Assembly: GCF_000222705.1 (NCBI RefSeq)
Contig: NZ_AFUB01000011.1
Span: 62,001 to 126,000, forward strand
Direction of reading: 5' to 3'
DNA length: 64,000 nucleotides
DNA from: Streptococcus mitis bv. 2 str. SK95
GTDB lineage: Bacteria; Bacillota; Bacilli; Lactobacillales; Streptococcaceae
Positions 48,567 to 57,490 of this stretch are shown one piece after another (within the stretch, counting starts at the first letter, position 1; the number at the start of each line of letters is the position of its first letter). A program made the position numbers and the translations under genes. The notes under the pieces were generated by a model that had not been told where the DNA came from, did not search any database, and was given only the letters and a program-made list of their open reading frames with translations.

Positions 48567-49427
48567 ATGATAACTTTAAAATCAGCACGTGAAATCGAAG
48601 CCATGGACAAGGCAGGTGATTTCCTCGCTAGTATTCATATCGGCTTACGTGATTTGATTAAGCCAGGCGTGGATATGTGGGAAGTAGAAGAGTACGTTCG
48701 TCGACGTTGTAAAGAGGAAAATTTCCTTCCTCTACAGATTGGCGTGGATGGTGCAGTCATGGATTACCCCTATGCCACTTGTTGCTCTCTCAACGACGAA
48801 GTAGCTCACGCCTTCCCACGTCATTACATTTTGAAAGATGGCGATTTACTCAAGGTTGACATGGTTCTAGGCGGTCCGATTGCCAAATCCGACCTCAATG
48901 TATCTAAACTCAACTTCAATAATGTTGAGCAAATGAAAAAATACACTCAAAACTATACTGGCGGTCTAGCAGACTCATGTTGGGCTTATGCGGTTGGTAC
49001 ACCGTCTGAAGAAGTGAAAATCCTGATGGACGTGACCAAGGAAGCTATGTATATAGGGATTGAGCAGGCAGTTGTTGGAAATCGTATCGGTGATATCGGT
49101 GCAGCAATTCAGGAATATGCTGAAAGTCGCGGTTACGGTGTCGTACGTGATTTGGTTGGTCATGGTGTTGGACCAACTATGCACGAAGAACCAATGGTTC
49201 CTAACTACGGTGTAGCAGGTCGTGGACTCCGTCTCCGTGAAGGAATGGTACTAACCATTGAACCCATGATAAATACTGGTGACTGGGAAATTGATACAGA
49301 TATGAAGACTGGCTGGGCTCATAAGACTATTGATGGCGGCCTATCTTGCCAATATGAACACCAGTTCGTGATTACCAAAGACGGTCCTGTTATCTTGACT
49401 AGTCAAGGTGAAGAAGGAACGTATTAA
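48567..49427 (+). CDS. map: Methionine aminopeptidase, type I
   Basis: A 286-residue MetAP that removes N-terminal Met from new proteins. Metal and substrate residues are visible in CCSLNDEVAHAFP, the metal-ligand region DGDLLKVDMVLGG, GHGVGPTMHEEP and GMVLTIEPM. The form is longer than E. coli MetAP by an insert after residue 100 (KSDLNVSKLNFNNVEQM), typical of streptococci. It closes the murA-GNAT-YtoI-map unit. Confidence 0.96.
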   Translation: MITLKSAREIEAMDKAGDFLASIHIGLRDLIKPGVDMWEVEEYVRRRCKEENFLPLQIGVDGAVMDYPYATCCSLNDEVAHAFPRHYILKDGDLLKVDMVLGGPIAKSDLNVSKLNFNNVEQMKKYTQNYTGGLADSCWAYAVGTPSEEVKILMDVTKEAMYIGIEQAVVGNRIGDIGAAIQEYAESRGYGVVRDLVGHGVGPTMHEEPMVPNYGVAGRGLRLREGMVLTIEPMINTGDWEIDTDMKTGWAHKTIDGGLSCQYEHQFVITKDGPVILTSQGEEGTY

Positions 49428-49438
49428 AATGAAAGGAG

Positions 49439-49475
49439 CTTGTACCACCCTCAAAAAGTTAGACAGAAAAAATCA
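49439..49475. mobile_element. Possible IS3-family terminal fragment
   Basis: TTGTACCACCCTCAAAAAGTTAGACAG resembles, in two pieces here (TGTACCACCCTC and AAAAAGTTAGACAG), the end of IS3/IS150-type elements of streptococci. Only this end is left, and the match is from memory. Confidence 0.4.
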
Positions 49476-49476
49476 G

Positions 49477-49642
49477 CTCTTTGTCAACTGTAGTGGGTTG
49501 AAGTCAGCTAAGATCGAGAAAGGACGAATTTCGTCCTTTCTTTTTTGATATTTAGAGCAATGAAAATTCTTTTATTGAAATTTTCAAAATTCCGAAAACC
49601 AAAGGCATTTCGTTTGATAAGTTTAATGAGATTATTAGTCGC
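49477..49642 (-). pseudogene. ISL3-family transposase, C-terminal remnant with one IS end
   Basis: On the reverse strand 49508-49642 encodes the last 44 residues of an ISL3-type transposase (LIKLIKRNAFGFRNFENF...ALNIKKERTKFVLSRS) up to its stop. The following AGCTCTTTGTCAACTGTAG-type sequence (49477-49495) looks like the element's terminal inverted repeat. The rest of the gene is missing. The forward palindrome inside it now acts as a terminator. Confidence 0.75.
49518..49546 (+). terminator. Terminator of the murA-map unit, inside the IS remnant
   Basis: GAAAGGACGAA / TTCGTCCTTTC with TTTTTT. The hairpin also encodes the C-terminus of the ISL3 transposase on the other strand. Confidence 0.8.
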
Positions 49643-49789
49643 TTTTCATTATAGATCTTATGGGACTTTTTTTGTACCAGATTTCTGAATAAACTGATTA
49701 AATTCCTATTTTTCCCTATCATTGTCCCTGTTTTTTCTGGAGTTTTGGGGATATAATAGACCTATCAAATCAAAGAATGGAGGAAGGCA

Positions 49790-50500
49790 ATGGACAATGC
49801 AATCTTTTTTATCAGCGTTTTTCTTGCTGGAATTCTTTCCTTCTTTTCTCCTTGTATTTTACCCTTGTTGCCAGTCTATGCGGGGGTCTTGTTGGATGAT
49901 AAGAATGATGCTCAGGCTTCTAGTGGAAAATTTTCAATCTCACTTGTTAGTTTATTGCGAACTCTGGCCTTTATAGCGGGGATTTCTTTTATCTTTATCT
50001 TACTGGGCTATGGAGCTGGTTTTTTAGGCAATTTGCTGTATGCTTCTTGGTTTCAGTATGTGACGGGTGCGGTTATCATTCTCTTGGGCTTGCACCAGAT
50101 GGAAGTCCTACATTTGCAGGGGCTCTACAAGGAAAGAAGGCTACAATTAAAGAGACAGGATCAAAACGCTAACGGCTATAGTCAGGCATTTTTACTGGGG
50201 TTGACCTTTAGTTTTGCTTGGACGCCGTGTGTAGGGCCAGTTCTGGGCTCTGTTTTGGCTTTGGCGGCTTCAGGTGGTTCAGGAGCTTGGCAAGGAGCTG
50301 GTCTCATGTTGGTTTACACGCTGGGTTTGGCGCTACCATTTTTGGTTCTAGCTCTTGCCTCCAGCTATGTTTTGAAACATTTCCGAAAACTCCATCCTTA
50401 TCTCGGAACCCTCAAGAAAGTGGGTGGTTTCCTCATTATCCTGATGGGAATCTTGGTGCTTTTGGGGAATGCTTCCATTTTGACTACATTATTTGAATAG
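49790..50500 (+). CDS. ccdA1: Cytochrome c biogenesis-type thiol transporter CcdA (copy 1)
   Basis: A 236-residue membrane protein with six hydrophobic segments that passes electrons from cytoplasmic thioredoxin to extracellular thioredoxin-like lipoproteins. The paired redox cysteines are in FFSPCILPLLPVY (helix 1) and WTPCVGPVLGS (helix 4). It heads an operon with the thioredoxin-like lipoprotein and MsrAB, forming the extracellular methionine sulfoxide repair pathway. RBS GGAGGAAGGCA. Confidence 0.92.
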   Translation: MDNAIFFISVFLAGILSFFSPCILPLLPVYAGVLLDDKNDAQASSGKFSISLVSLLRTLAFIAGISFIFILLGYGAGFLGNLLYASWFQYVTGAVIILLGLHQMEVLHLQGLYKERRLQLKRQDQNANGYSQAFLLGLTFSFAWTPCVGPVLGSVLALAASGGSGAWQGAGLMLVYTLGLALPFLVLALASSYVLKHFRKLHPYLGTLKKVGGFLIILMGILVLLGNASILTTLFE

Positions 50501-50513
50501 AGAGGAAAAAGAA

Positions 50514-51077
50514 ATGAAAAAATGGCAAACATGTCTCCTTGGAGTAGGCTCAATCTGTTGTTTGGCAGCCTGTTCGGCTAAAAATATGTCAGACGAGTCT
50601 ACTATGAAGGAGCAAACCAAAACAGAACAAGTCAGTTCACAAACTGCCACTAAAGGTCAGCAAGTCGCTGATTTTGAACTAACAGGTGTAGATGGCAAGA
50701 CCTACCGCTTGTCTGATTACAAGGGCAAGAAAGTCTATCTCAAATTCTGGGCTTCTTGGTGTTCTATCTGTCTGGCTAGTCTTTCGGATACGGATGAAAT
50801 TGCTAAGGATGCTGGTGATGACTACGTGGTCTTGACAGTGGTGTCTCCTGGTCACAAGGGAGAACAAGCGGAAGCGGATTTTAAAAAATGGTATAAGGGC
50901 TTGGATTATAAAAATTTTCCAGTTTTAATTGATCCATCAGGTAAACTCTTGGAAAGTTATGGTGTTCGTTCTTATCCAACTCAAGCCTTTATAGACAAGG
51001 AAGGCAAGCTGGTCAAAACGCAACCAGGTTTTATGGATAAGGATATGATTTTAAAAGAATTGAAAGAAATGGGGTAG
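50514..51077 (+). CDS. etrx1: Extracellular thioredoxin-like lipoprotein (Etrx1 type)
   Basis: A 187-residue TlpA/ResA-like lipoprotein. The signal peptide ends at LAACSA with the lipid-attachment Cys. The thioredoxin domain has the active site WASWCSIC, and a cis-proline region SYPTQAF. In pneumococci the Etrx1 homologue relays electrons from CcdA1 to MsrAB2. The ATG at 50514 follows GAGAGGAAAAAGAA; the upstream in-frame start overlaps ccdA1 and would spoil the signal peptide. Confidence 0.9.
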   Translation: MKKWQTCLLGVGSICCLAACSAKNMSDESTMKEQTKTEQVSSQTATKGQQVADFELTGVDGKTYRLSDYKGKKVYLKFWASWCSICLASLSDTDEIAKDAGDDYVVLTVVSPGHKGEQAEADFKKWYKGLDYKNFPVLIDPSGKLLESYGVRSYPTQAFIDKEGKLVKTQPGFMDKDMILKELKEMG

Positions 51078-51086
51078 AGAAAGGCT

Positions 51087-52199
51087 ATGAATGATAAAGT
51101 AAAACTTTTTGTCTTGGCAGGGGTCATTCTCCTAGCCCTAACCGGTTTCTATTTTCTATTGATGCGAAATGCAGGGCAGACAGATACGTCGCAAATTGAG
51201 AAAGCGTCAGTTAGCCAAGGAGGAAAAACAGTGAAAAAAACAGAAGTCAGTAAAAACTCAGACTTGCACGAAATTTATCTTGCTGGGGGATGTTTCTGGG
51301 GAGTTGAGGAATACTTCTCACGCGTTCCCGGAGTGACAGATGCCGTTTCAGGCTATGCAAATGGTAGAGGGGAAACAACCAAGTACGAATTGATTAACCA
51401 AACAGGACATGCGGAAACCGTCCATGTCACCTATGATGCTAACCAAATTTCCCTCAAGGAAATCCTACTTCATTACTTCCGCATTATCAACCCAACCAGC
51501 AAAAATAAACAAGGAAATGATGTGGGAACCCAGTACCGTACAGGTGTTTATTACACAGATGAAAAGGATTTGGAAGTAATCAATCAGGTCTTTGATGAAG
51601 TGGCTAAGAAATACGACCAACCTCTGGCAGTTGAAAAGGAGACCTTGAAGAATTTTGTGGTGGCGGAGGATTATCACCAAGACTACCTCAAGAAAAATCC
51701 AAATGGCTACTGTCATATCAATGTCAATCAGGCTGCCTATCCCGTCATCGATGCCAGCAAATATCCCAAACCAAGCGATGAAGAATTGAAAAAGACCTTG
51801 TCACCTGAGGAGTATGCAGTTACCCAGAAAAATCAAACAGAACGAGCTTTTTCAAACCGCTACTGGGATAAATTTGAATCTGGTATCTATGTAGATGTCG
51901 CCACTGGCGAACCTCTCTTTTCATCAAAGGATAAGTTTGAGTCTGGTTGCGGATGGCCTAGTTTCACCCAACCAATTAGTCCAGATGTCGCTACCTACAA
52001 GGAAGATAAGTCCTACAACATGACACGCATGGAAGTGCGGAGCAGAGTTGGAGATTCTCACCTTGGCCATGTTTTTACGGACGGCCCACAGGATAAGGGG
52101 GGCTTACGCTACTGTATCAATAGTCTCTCTATCCGCTTTATTCCCAAAGACCAAATGGCAGAAAAAGGCTATACCTATTTACTAGATTATGTTGATTAA
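51087..52199 (+). CDS. msrAB: Membrane-anchored methionine sulfoxide reductase MsrAB
   Basis: A 370-residue MsrA-MsrB fusion that repairs both sulfoxide stereoisomers on surface proteins. An N-terminal membrane anchor (6-26) leads to the MsrA domain ([16 protein letters not shown] with the catalytic Cys, residue about 71) and then MsrB ([38 protein letters not shown] with the catalytic Cys near 348). It is the end user of the CcdA1-Etrx1 electron chain directly upstream. Confidence 0.95.
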   Translation: MNDKVKLFVLAGVILLALTGFYFLLMRNAGQTDTSQIEKASVSQGGKTVKKTEVSKNSDLHEIYLAGGCFWGVEEYFSRVPGVTDAVSGYANGRGETTKYELINQTGHAETVHVTYDANQISLKEILLHYFRIINPTSKNKQGNDVGTQYRTGVYYTDEKDLEVINQVFDEVAKKYDQPLAVEKETLKNFVVAEDYHQDYLKKNPNGYCHINVNQAAYPVIDASKYPKPSDEELKKTLSPEEYAVTQKNQTERAFSNRYWDKFESGIYVDVATGEPLFSSKDKFESGCGWPSFTQPISPDVATYKEDKSYNMTRMEVRSRVGDSHLGHVFTDGPQDKGGLRYCINSLSIRFIPKDQMAEKGYTYLLDYVD

Positions 52200-52231
52200 G
52201 AGGGCTTTCCTAAGCAGTTAGAGGAGAATTT

Positions 52232-52240
52232 TGCTATACT
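52232..52240 (+). promoter_or_regulatory. Extended -10 promoter of the two-component system
   Basis: TGcTATACT about 30 bases before the response regulator ATG. Confidence 0.6.
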
Positions 52241-52269
52241 GATACTAGTAAGTGACAAAGGAGCAGAGC

Positions 52270-53007
52270 ATGACCTACACAATCTTAATCGTAGAAGATG
52301 AATATCTGGTTAGACAAGGCTTGACCAAACTGGTCAATGTAGCAGCCTACGATATGGAAATCATCGGTCAGGCTGAAAATGGAAGACAGGCTTGGGAATT
52401 GATTCAAAAGCAGATGCCGGATATCATTTTAACCGATATCAACATGCCTCAGCTAAATGGTATCCAGTTGGCTAGTCTGGTCCGAGAAACCTATCCTCAG
52501 GTGCATTTGGTCTTTTTGACGGGCTACGATGATTTTGATTATGCCTTATCTGCTGTCAAACTCGGTGTGGATGACTACCTGCTCAAGCCCTTTTCTCGTC
52601 AGGATATTGAGGAGATGTTGGGGAAAATCAAGCAAAAATTAGACAAGGAAGAAAAAGAAGAGCAGTTACAAGATTTACTGACCGATAAGTTTGAAGGAAA
52701 TCTGGCTCAGAAGATTCAGTCCCATCTGGCTGATAGTCAATTTAGTTTAAAGTCTTTGGCCAGTGATTTGGGCTTTAGCCCGACCTATCTGAGTTCCTTG
52801 ATTAAGAAAGAGTTGGGTCTGCCTTTTCAGGATTATCTGGTGAGAGAGCGTGTCAAACAAGCCAAGCTCTTGCTTTTGACCACGGATTTAAAGATTTACC
52901 AGATAGCCGAAAAGGTTGGTTTTGAAGATATGAACTATTTTACCCAACGTTTTAAACAGATTGCAGGTGTGACACCTCGTCAGTTTAAGAAGGGAGAAGG
53001 TCGATGA
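52270..53007 (+). CDS. Response regulator, YesN/AraC type (TCS09-like)
   Basis: A 245-residue response regulator. The receiver domain has EDE at 9-11, the phospho-acceptor Asp56 in LTDINMP, and KPF. The C-terminal AraC-type double helix-turn-helix has SLKSLASDLGFSPTYLSSLIKKE and IYQIAEKVGFEDMNYFTQRFK. It resembles the pneumococcal RR09, linked there to carbon use and to the ZmpB region. The ATG after GGAGCAGAGC is preferred to the upstream GTG. Confidence 0.9.
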   Translation: MTYTILIVEDEYLVRQGLTKLVNVAAYDMEIIGQAENGRQAWELIQKQMPDIILTDINMPQLNGIQLASLVRETYPQVHLVFLTGYDDFDYALSAVKLGVDDYLLKPFSRQDIEEMLGKIKQKLDKEEKEEQLQDLLTDKFEGNLAQKIQSHLADSQFSLKSLASDLGFSPTYLSSLIKKELGLPFQDYLVRERVKQAKLLLLTTDLKIYQIAEKVGFEDMNYFTQRFKQIAGVTPRQFKKGEGR

Positions 53008-54695
53008 AGCGTTCTTCTCTTCTAGTCAGAATGGTTATTTCAATCTTTCTGGTCTTTCTCATTCTCCTAGCTCTGGTTGGGACTTTCTATTATCAATCTA
53101 GTTCATCAGCCATTGAGGCCACTATTGAGGGTAATAGCCAAACGACCATCAGCCAGACTAGCCACTTTATTCAGTCTTATATCAAAAAATTAGAAACCAC
53201 CTCGACCAGTTTGACCCAGCAGGCAGATGCCCTAGCCTATGCTGAGAATCCCAGTCAAGACAAGGTCGAGGGAATCCGAAATCTGTTTTTGACCATCTTG
53301 AAGGCAGACCAGGACTTGAAAGCTGTGGTACTGGTCACCAAATCTGGTCAGGTTATTTCCACAGATGACAGTGTGCAGATGAAAACCTCCTCAGATATGA
53401 TGACTGAGGATTGGTACCAAAAGGCTATTCATCAGGGAGCCATACCTGTCTTGACTCCGGCTCGTAAATCGGATAGCCAATGGGTTATTTCTGTCACTCA
53501 GGAACTTGTTGATGCAAAGGGAGCCAATCTTGGTGTGCTTCGCTTGGATATTTCCTATGAAACTCTGGAAGCCTATCTCAACAAACTCCAGTTGGGCCAG
53601 CAGGGTTTTGCCTTTATCATCAATGAAAATCATGAATTTGTCTACCATCCTAAACGTACTGTCTATAGCTCAGCGAGTGAAATGGAGGCCATGAAACCCT
53701 ACATCGAGACGGGGCAGGGCTATACGCTGGATCACCAATCCTACGTCAGTCAGGAACAGATTGCAGGGACTGATTGGACGGTTATAGGCGTGTCTTCGTT
53801 GGAGAAGTTAGACCAGGTTCGGAGTCAACTCATGTGGACCTTGTTTGGGGCAAGTGTCACGTCTCTATTTGCCTGTCTCTGCTTGGTGTGGTTCAGCCTC
53901 AAACGATGGATTGCCCCTTTGAAGGATTTGAGAGAAACCATGCTGAAAATTGCTTCTGGTGATCAGAATCTTCGTGCCAAGGAAGCTGGTGCCTATGAAC
54001 TGAGAGAAGTGACTCGCCAGTTTAATGACATGTTGGATCAGATTGATCAGCTGATGGCAGCTATTCGCAGACAGGAAGAAACGACCCGGCAGTATGAACT
54101 TCAAGCACTGTCGAGCCAGATTAACCCCCATTTTCTCTATAACACCTTGGACACTATCATCTGGATGGCTGAATTCCAGGATAGTCAGCGAGTGGTTCAG
54201 GTGACCAAGTCCTTGGCAACCTATTTCCGCTTGGCGCTCAATCAAGGAAAGGATTTGATTTCTCTTTCTGATGAAATCAATCATGTCCGCCAGTACCTCT
54301 TTATCCAGAAACAACGCTACGGAGATAAGCTGGAGTATGAGATTGATGAAGAACCTGCTTTTGATAACCTAGTCTTACCCAAGTTGGTGTTGCAACCTCT
54401 TGTAGAAAATGCTCTTTACCATGGCATCAAGGAGAAGGAAGGTCAGGGCCATATTAAAGTCTCTGTTCAGAAACAGGATACAGGGCTTGTCATCCGCATT
54501 GAGGATGATGGCGTTGGTTTCCAAAATCCTGACGATAGTAGTCAAAGTCAGCTCAAACGTGGGGGAGTTGGCCTTCAAAATGTCAACCAACGACTAAAAC
54601 TTCATTTTGGAGACAATTACCAGATGAAGATCAATTCTGCACCCGAAAAAGGGACGACGGTTGAAATATACATCAATAAAATAGAAACAAGTTAG
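53004..54695 (+). CDS. Sensor histidine kinase (YesM type, TCS09-like)
   Basis: A 563-residue membrane kinase. Two membrane helices (about 9-31 and 277-297) flank an extracellular dCache-like sensor (32-275). A HAMP domain follows, then His_kinase with the phospho-accepting His in QINPHFLYNTLDTI (about 376), and a HATPase_c domain with the N and G boxes (LVENALYHG, IRIEDDGVGF). It overlaps the response regulator by ATGA. The signal is unknown; YesM-type sensors often respond to sugars or glycans. Confidence 0.92.
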   Translation: MKRSSLLVRMVISIFLVFLILLALVGTFYYQSSSSAIEATIEGNSQTTISQTSHFIQSYIKKLETTSTSLTQQADALAYAENPSQDKVEGIRNLFLTILKADQDLKAVVLVTKSGQVISTDDSVQMKTSSDMMTEDWYQKAIHQGAIPVLTPARKSDSQWVISVTQELVDAKGANLGVLRLDISYETLEAYLNKLQLGQQGFAFIINENHEFVYHPKRTVYSSASEMEAMKPYIETGQGYTLDHQSYVSQEQIAGTDWTVIGVSSLEKLDQVRSQLMWTLFGASVTSLFACLCLVWFSLKRWIAPLKDLRETMLKIASGDQNLRAKEAGAYELREVTRQFNDMLDQIDQLMAAIRRQEETTRQYELQALSSQINPHFLYNTLDTIIWMAEFQDSQRVVQVTKSLATYFRLALNQGKDLISLSDEINHVRQYLFIQKQRYGDKLEYEIDEEPAFDNLVLPKLVLQPLVENALYHGIKEKEGQGHIKVSVQKQDTGLVIRIEDDGVGFQNPDDSSQSQLKRGGVGLQNVNQRLKLHFGDNYQMKINSAPEKGTTVEIYINKIETS

Positions 54696-54719
54696 CTCCC
54701 AGTCAATTCTGGGAGTTTT
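54696..54719 (+). terminator. Terminator after the histidine kinase
   Basis: CTCCCAG / CTGGGAG stem with TTTT. Confidence 0.75.
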
Positions 54720-54804
54720 ACTATTAAAAATCAGAATGATTAGTTGGCCTTGATAAAATCAGTAAAAAAAGATATGATAGATAGTGACAAAAGAGGTATC
54801 AAGT

Positions 54805-55368
54805 ATGAAGGAAAAAGACATTCAAAGAGCAACAAGCCAGATTGTTGAAGATGTTTTGGAGAAGGCTGGATTGCCTGAAGGAAGCCTCTTTGTCCTAGGT
54901 TTATCCTCTAGTGAAGTTTTAGGCGGCCATATAGGCAAGGAATCAAGCCAAGAAATTGGCGAAATCATTGTGAAAACCATCCTAGATATCCTAGAGGAAA
55001 AAGGAATTCACCTAGCTGTTCAAGGTTGTGAGCATGTCAATCGTGCCCTCGTTGTTGAACGCCAGGTGGCAGAGCAGTTTGGTCTGGAAATCGTCAGTGT
55101 ACTACCTACTCTTCATGCGGGAGGTTCGGGTCAGTTGGCGGCCTTCAAGTTTATGCAGGACCCTGTTGAAGTGGAGTTCATTAAGGCTCATGCTGAATTG
55201 GATATCGGAGATACCGCAATTGGCATGCATGTCAAGCATGTGCAGGTTCCGATTCTACCAGTTTTGCGTGAGATTGGTCATGCCTATGTAACGGCTCTAG
55301 CTAGTCGTCCAAAACTCATCGGGGGTGCGCGTGCACAGTATCCTGAAGACTTCATAAGAAAGTCATAA
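54805..55368 (+). CDS. UPF0340 (TIGR01440) family protein
   Basis: A 187-residue conserved protein of the UPF0340 family, cytoplasmic, function unknown. Recognisable segments are [43 protein letters not shown] and the end [15 protein letters not shown]. In pneumococci a gene of this type lies near the TCS09 locus. ATG 54805 follows GAGGTATCAAGT; the upstream in-frame GTG is weaker. Confidence 0.88.
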   Translation: MKEKDIQRATSQIVEDVLEKAGLPEGSLFVLGLSSSEVLGGHIGKESSQEIGEIIVKTILDILEEKGIHLAVQGCEHVNRALVVERQVAEQFGLEIVSVLPTLHAGGSGQLAAFKFMQDPVEVEFIKAHAELDIGDTAIGMHVKHVQVPILPVLREIGHAYVTALASRPKLIGGARAQYPEDFIRKS

Positions 55369-55423
55369 GTGGGCTGAAAGTTATCGTAAGTTAGAGATAT
55401 TTCAAGTATGTAGAGGTAAAAGG

Positions 55424-55951
55424 TTGGAAAATTGTGTTTATATTGTTTCAGGTCCCCCAGGCGTTGGAAAGAGCACTGTCAGCAAAGAGTTGGCCTATTC
55501 TTTTGACAAAAGTGCAGTGATAGAGGGGGATATGATTTACTTAATGATTAAAGGAGGTCTCGTAGCTCCTTGGGAGGATGATGGATTTTTCATGGATTTA
55601 TTCTGGGATAATATCATCAGTCTGACCAATAATTTCTTGGATCGTGGCATTACTGTCGTGATAGAGTATGTCATATTTGAAGAGCAACTGAAGAAAATTG
55701 CAGCCTTCTTAAAAGAAAAACGGATTAAGCTAAAATATTGTGTCCTAATGGCTCAAGAAGAAACCTTGAAAGATAGGGATTCTTCTCGAAAAGAAATTGA
55801 GAGAACAGGCGATTTATCAATCCAAGCAAGAAATGAGTTTCTAGCTAAAAATAGTGAGAAACATCATTTTCTATTCACAGATGATTTAGATGTCAAGGAA
55901 ACGGTAAACATCATTAAAACTTCAAATCAATTTTTAATTTCTGAACAGTAA
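55424..55951 (+). CDS. P-loop nucleotide kinase-like protein (AAA_33/zeta-like), TTG start
   Basis: A 175-residue P-loop protein. Walker A is GPPGVGKST at about 10-18, followed by VIEGDMIY (substrate-binding Asp) and a late lid region with RKEIERTGD and basic residues. Layout fits small-molecule kinases of the AAA_33 group, such as antibiotic phosphotransferase- or zeta-like enzymes; the substrate is unknown. The only reasonable start is TTG at 55424 with AGAGGTAAAAGG upstream. It lies in a zone of IS scars and may be accessory. Confidence 0.75.
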   Translation: MENCVYIVSGPPGVGKSTVSKELAYSFDKSAVIEGDMIYLMIKGGLVAPWEDDGFFMDLFWDNIISLTNNFLDRGITVVIEYVIFEEQLKKIAAFLKEKRIKLKYCVLMAQEETLKDRDSSRKEIERTGDLSIQARNEFLAKNSEKHHFLFTDDLDVKETVNIIKTSNQFLISEQ

Positions 55952-55958
55952 AAGACAT

Positions 55959-55999
55959 GGAGAGTAAGGGTATAGAAACCAAGACTCTCCCTGTTTTTT
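55959..55999 (+). terminator. Terminator after the P-loop gene
   Basis: GGAGAGT / ACTCTCC stem with a 16-base loop and a T-run. The next 160 bases hold only a degenerate reading frame ending at 56099 (EEEGMLSDGELPKVEKAT), which I cannot identify. Confidence 0.6.
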
Positions 56000-56166
56000 G
56001 TTGAATTCTTGTGCAAAGTACTCCAAACAAGACCATCTTTTAGAAGAAGAAGGGATGCTATCTGATGGAGAATTGCCAAAAGTAGAAAAAGCAACTTAGA
56101 GAAGATTTTTCGTTATAGAAATCAGTAAACAAAGCTGGATTTAGCTGTTCTAGGTTGGCTTTTCTG

Positions 56167-56175
56167 TGCTATACT
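56167..56175 (+). promoter_or_regulatory. Extended -10 promoter of the pabB remnant
   Basis: TGcTATACT ends 7 bases before the ATG at 56182, so the start site would coincide with the start codon. Confidence 0.55.
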
Positions 56176-56181
56176 TAAGAT

Positions 56182-56316
56182 ATGCATAGAAAAACAGTGA
56201 TTGATTTTAGGGCTTTGGGGGAGAGATACACTTTTATCCAGCCCATCAAAGAGTTAAAAACGAGAGATTTATCAGAAGTGGCAAACTTGCTGGCACAAGT
56301 GGAAAGCTACCAAGAG
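56182..56316 (+). pseudogene. pabB: Aminodeoxychorismate synthase component I (pabB), N-terminal fragment
   Basis: The first 45 codons (MHRKTVIDFRALGERYTF...LAQVESYQE) match the N-terminus of pneumococcal PabB, which makes p-aminobenzoate precursor for folate. After 56316 the frame enters sequence belonging to an IS1182-type transposase on the other strand and stops at 56379. The catalytic chorismate-binding domain is absent here, so the gene is dead at this locus. Identification is from memory of the pneumococcal protein. Confidence 0.65.
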
Positions 56317-56550
56317 CATGGAACGGATACCGTAGAAACATTGGATGAGAGGGATTTTAACCAGCATAACAGGGTCTAAACTAGGACGACCTTTATCTTC
56401 AGAATAAGTATCTGCGACTAAGTCATAGATGAAGGAAAAATCGATCACTTGCTCAACCTGACGAAGAAAATGGGCTTGCGGAACGAGTTCATCTAGCGTG
56501 TAAAAACCAACTTGATTGCGGTTATATTCGAGATTTTCTTTGTGAAACAT
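56317..56550 (-). pseudogene. IS1182-family transposase, N-terminal remnant
   Basis: On the reverse strand, MFHKENLEYNRNQVGF...LVPQAHFLRQVE and SEDKGRPSLDPVMLVKIPLIQCFYGIRSM is the start of an IS1182-type transposase (about 78 codons). The match ends at 56317, where pabB sequence resumes in the opposite strand. The 5' flank of the IS (56551-56670) is still present, so the element inserted in pabB and then lost its 3' part. Confidence 0.75.
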
Positions 56551-56647
56551 AGGGAACACCTCACAACTTTTCTTACCTCTATTATACGACTTTACACAAA
56601 GAAAAGCCCTTAGAAATTTGTAGTCTAAGGACCTTGTTTTCAATCTG

Positions 56648-56670
56648 AAAGGAGCTTAGCTCCTTTTTTT
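56648..56670 (+). terminator. Hairpin with T-run at the IS1182 flank
   Basis: AAAGGAGC-TTA-GCTCCTTT then Ts. A second stem CCTTAG/CTAAGG lies at 56608-56630. Both separate the scar from ccdA2. Confidence 0.7.
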
Positions 56671-56710
56671 GTGTCAAATTTAGTCAAAATAAATAAGCGT
56701 AGCAGACTTC

Positions 56711-56738
56711 TTACAAATTTTTTCTTTTGTAGTAAAAT
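56711..56738 (+). promoter_or_regulatory. Promoter of ccdA2-etrx2
   Basis: TTACAA, 16 bases, TAAAAT, about 30 bases before the likely TTG start. Confidence 0.5.
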
Positions 56739-56770
56739 AAGATTAGAATTTTGTGAAAGTAGGTAATTCG

Positions 56771-57478
56771 TTGGAGTCGATTATATTTCTAGTATCCGTT
56801 TTTTTAGCAGGCATCCTGTCCTTCTTTTCACCCTGTATCTTCCCTTTGCTACCTGTCTATGCTGGTATTTTACTGGATGATCAGGGGAATTCGAAAAGCT
56901 TTCGATTTTTCGGAAGAGAGGTTGCATGGTCGGGCTTAATTCGGACCTTGTGCTTTATTGCTGGAATCTCTCTTATTTTCTTTATTTTGGGATTTGGAGC
57001 TGGATTCCTAGGGCACATGCTCTATGCAGACTGGTTTCGTTATGCTATGGGAATAGTCATTATTCTTTTAGGGCTTCACCAGATGGAAATCTTACATTTC
57101 AATAAACTGGAAGTTCAAAAGACAGTCACTTTCAAACAATCAAAGTCAAATCATTATCTGTCAGCCTTTTTGCTTGGGATAACCTTTAGTTTTGGTTGGA
57201 CCCCTTGTATCGGACCGGTTTTAAGTTCGGTCTTGGCTCTTGCAGCTTCCGGAGGGAATGGTGCTTGGCAAGGAGCCTTACTAACCTTAGTGTACACATT
57301 GGGAATGGCTCTTCCTTTCATTGTTTTGGCCTTAGCTTCGGGCTGGATCATGCCCTACTTTAGTAAATTAAAACCCCATATGATTCTACTAAAGAAAATC
57401 GGGGGAGCTTTGATTGTTTTGATGGGATTATTATTAATGTTAGGGCAGTTAAATGCCTTGTCAGGAATTCTTGGATAA
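56771..57478 (+). CDS. ccdA2: Cytochrome c biogenesis-type thiol transporter CcdA (copy 2)
   Basis: A 235-residue paralogue of CcdA1 with the same six-helix layout and redox cysteines in FFSPCIFPLLPVY and WTPCIGPVLSS. I chose TTG 56771, which makes the N-terminus (MESIIFLVSVFLAG) align with copy 1; GTG 56753 would add six residues. Neither has a strong RBS. It feeds the Etrx2 lipoprotein encoded 12 bases downstream. Confidence 0.88.
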   Translation: MESIIFLVSVFLAGILSFFSPCIFPLLPVYAGILLDDQGNSKSFRFFGREVAWSGLIRTLCFIAGISLIFFILGFGAGFLGHMLYADWFRYAMGIVIILLGLHQMEILHFNKLEVQKTVTFKQSKSNHYLSAFLLGITFSFGWTPCIGPVLSSVLALAASGGNGAWQGALLTLVYTLGMALPFIVLALASGWIMPYFSKLKPHMILLKKIGGALIVLMGLLLMLGQLNALSGILG

Positions 57479-57490
57479 AAGGAGAAAAAG

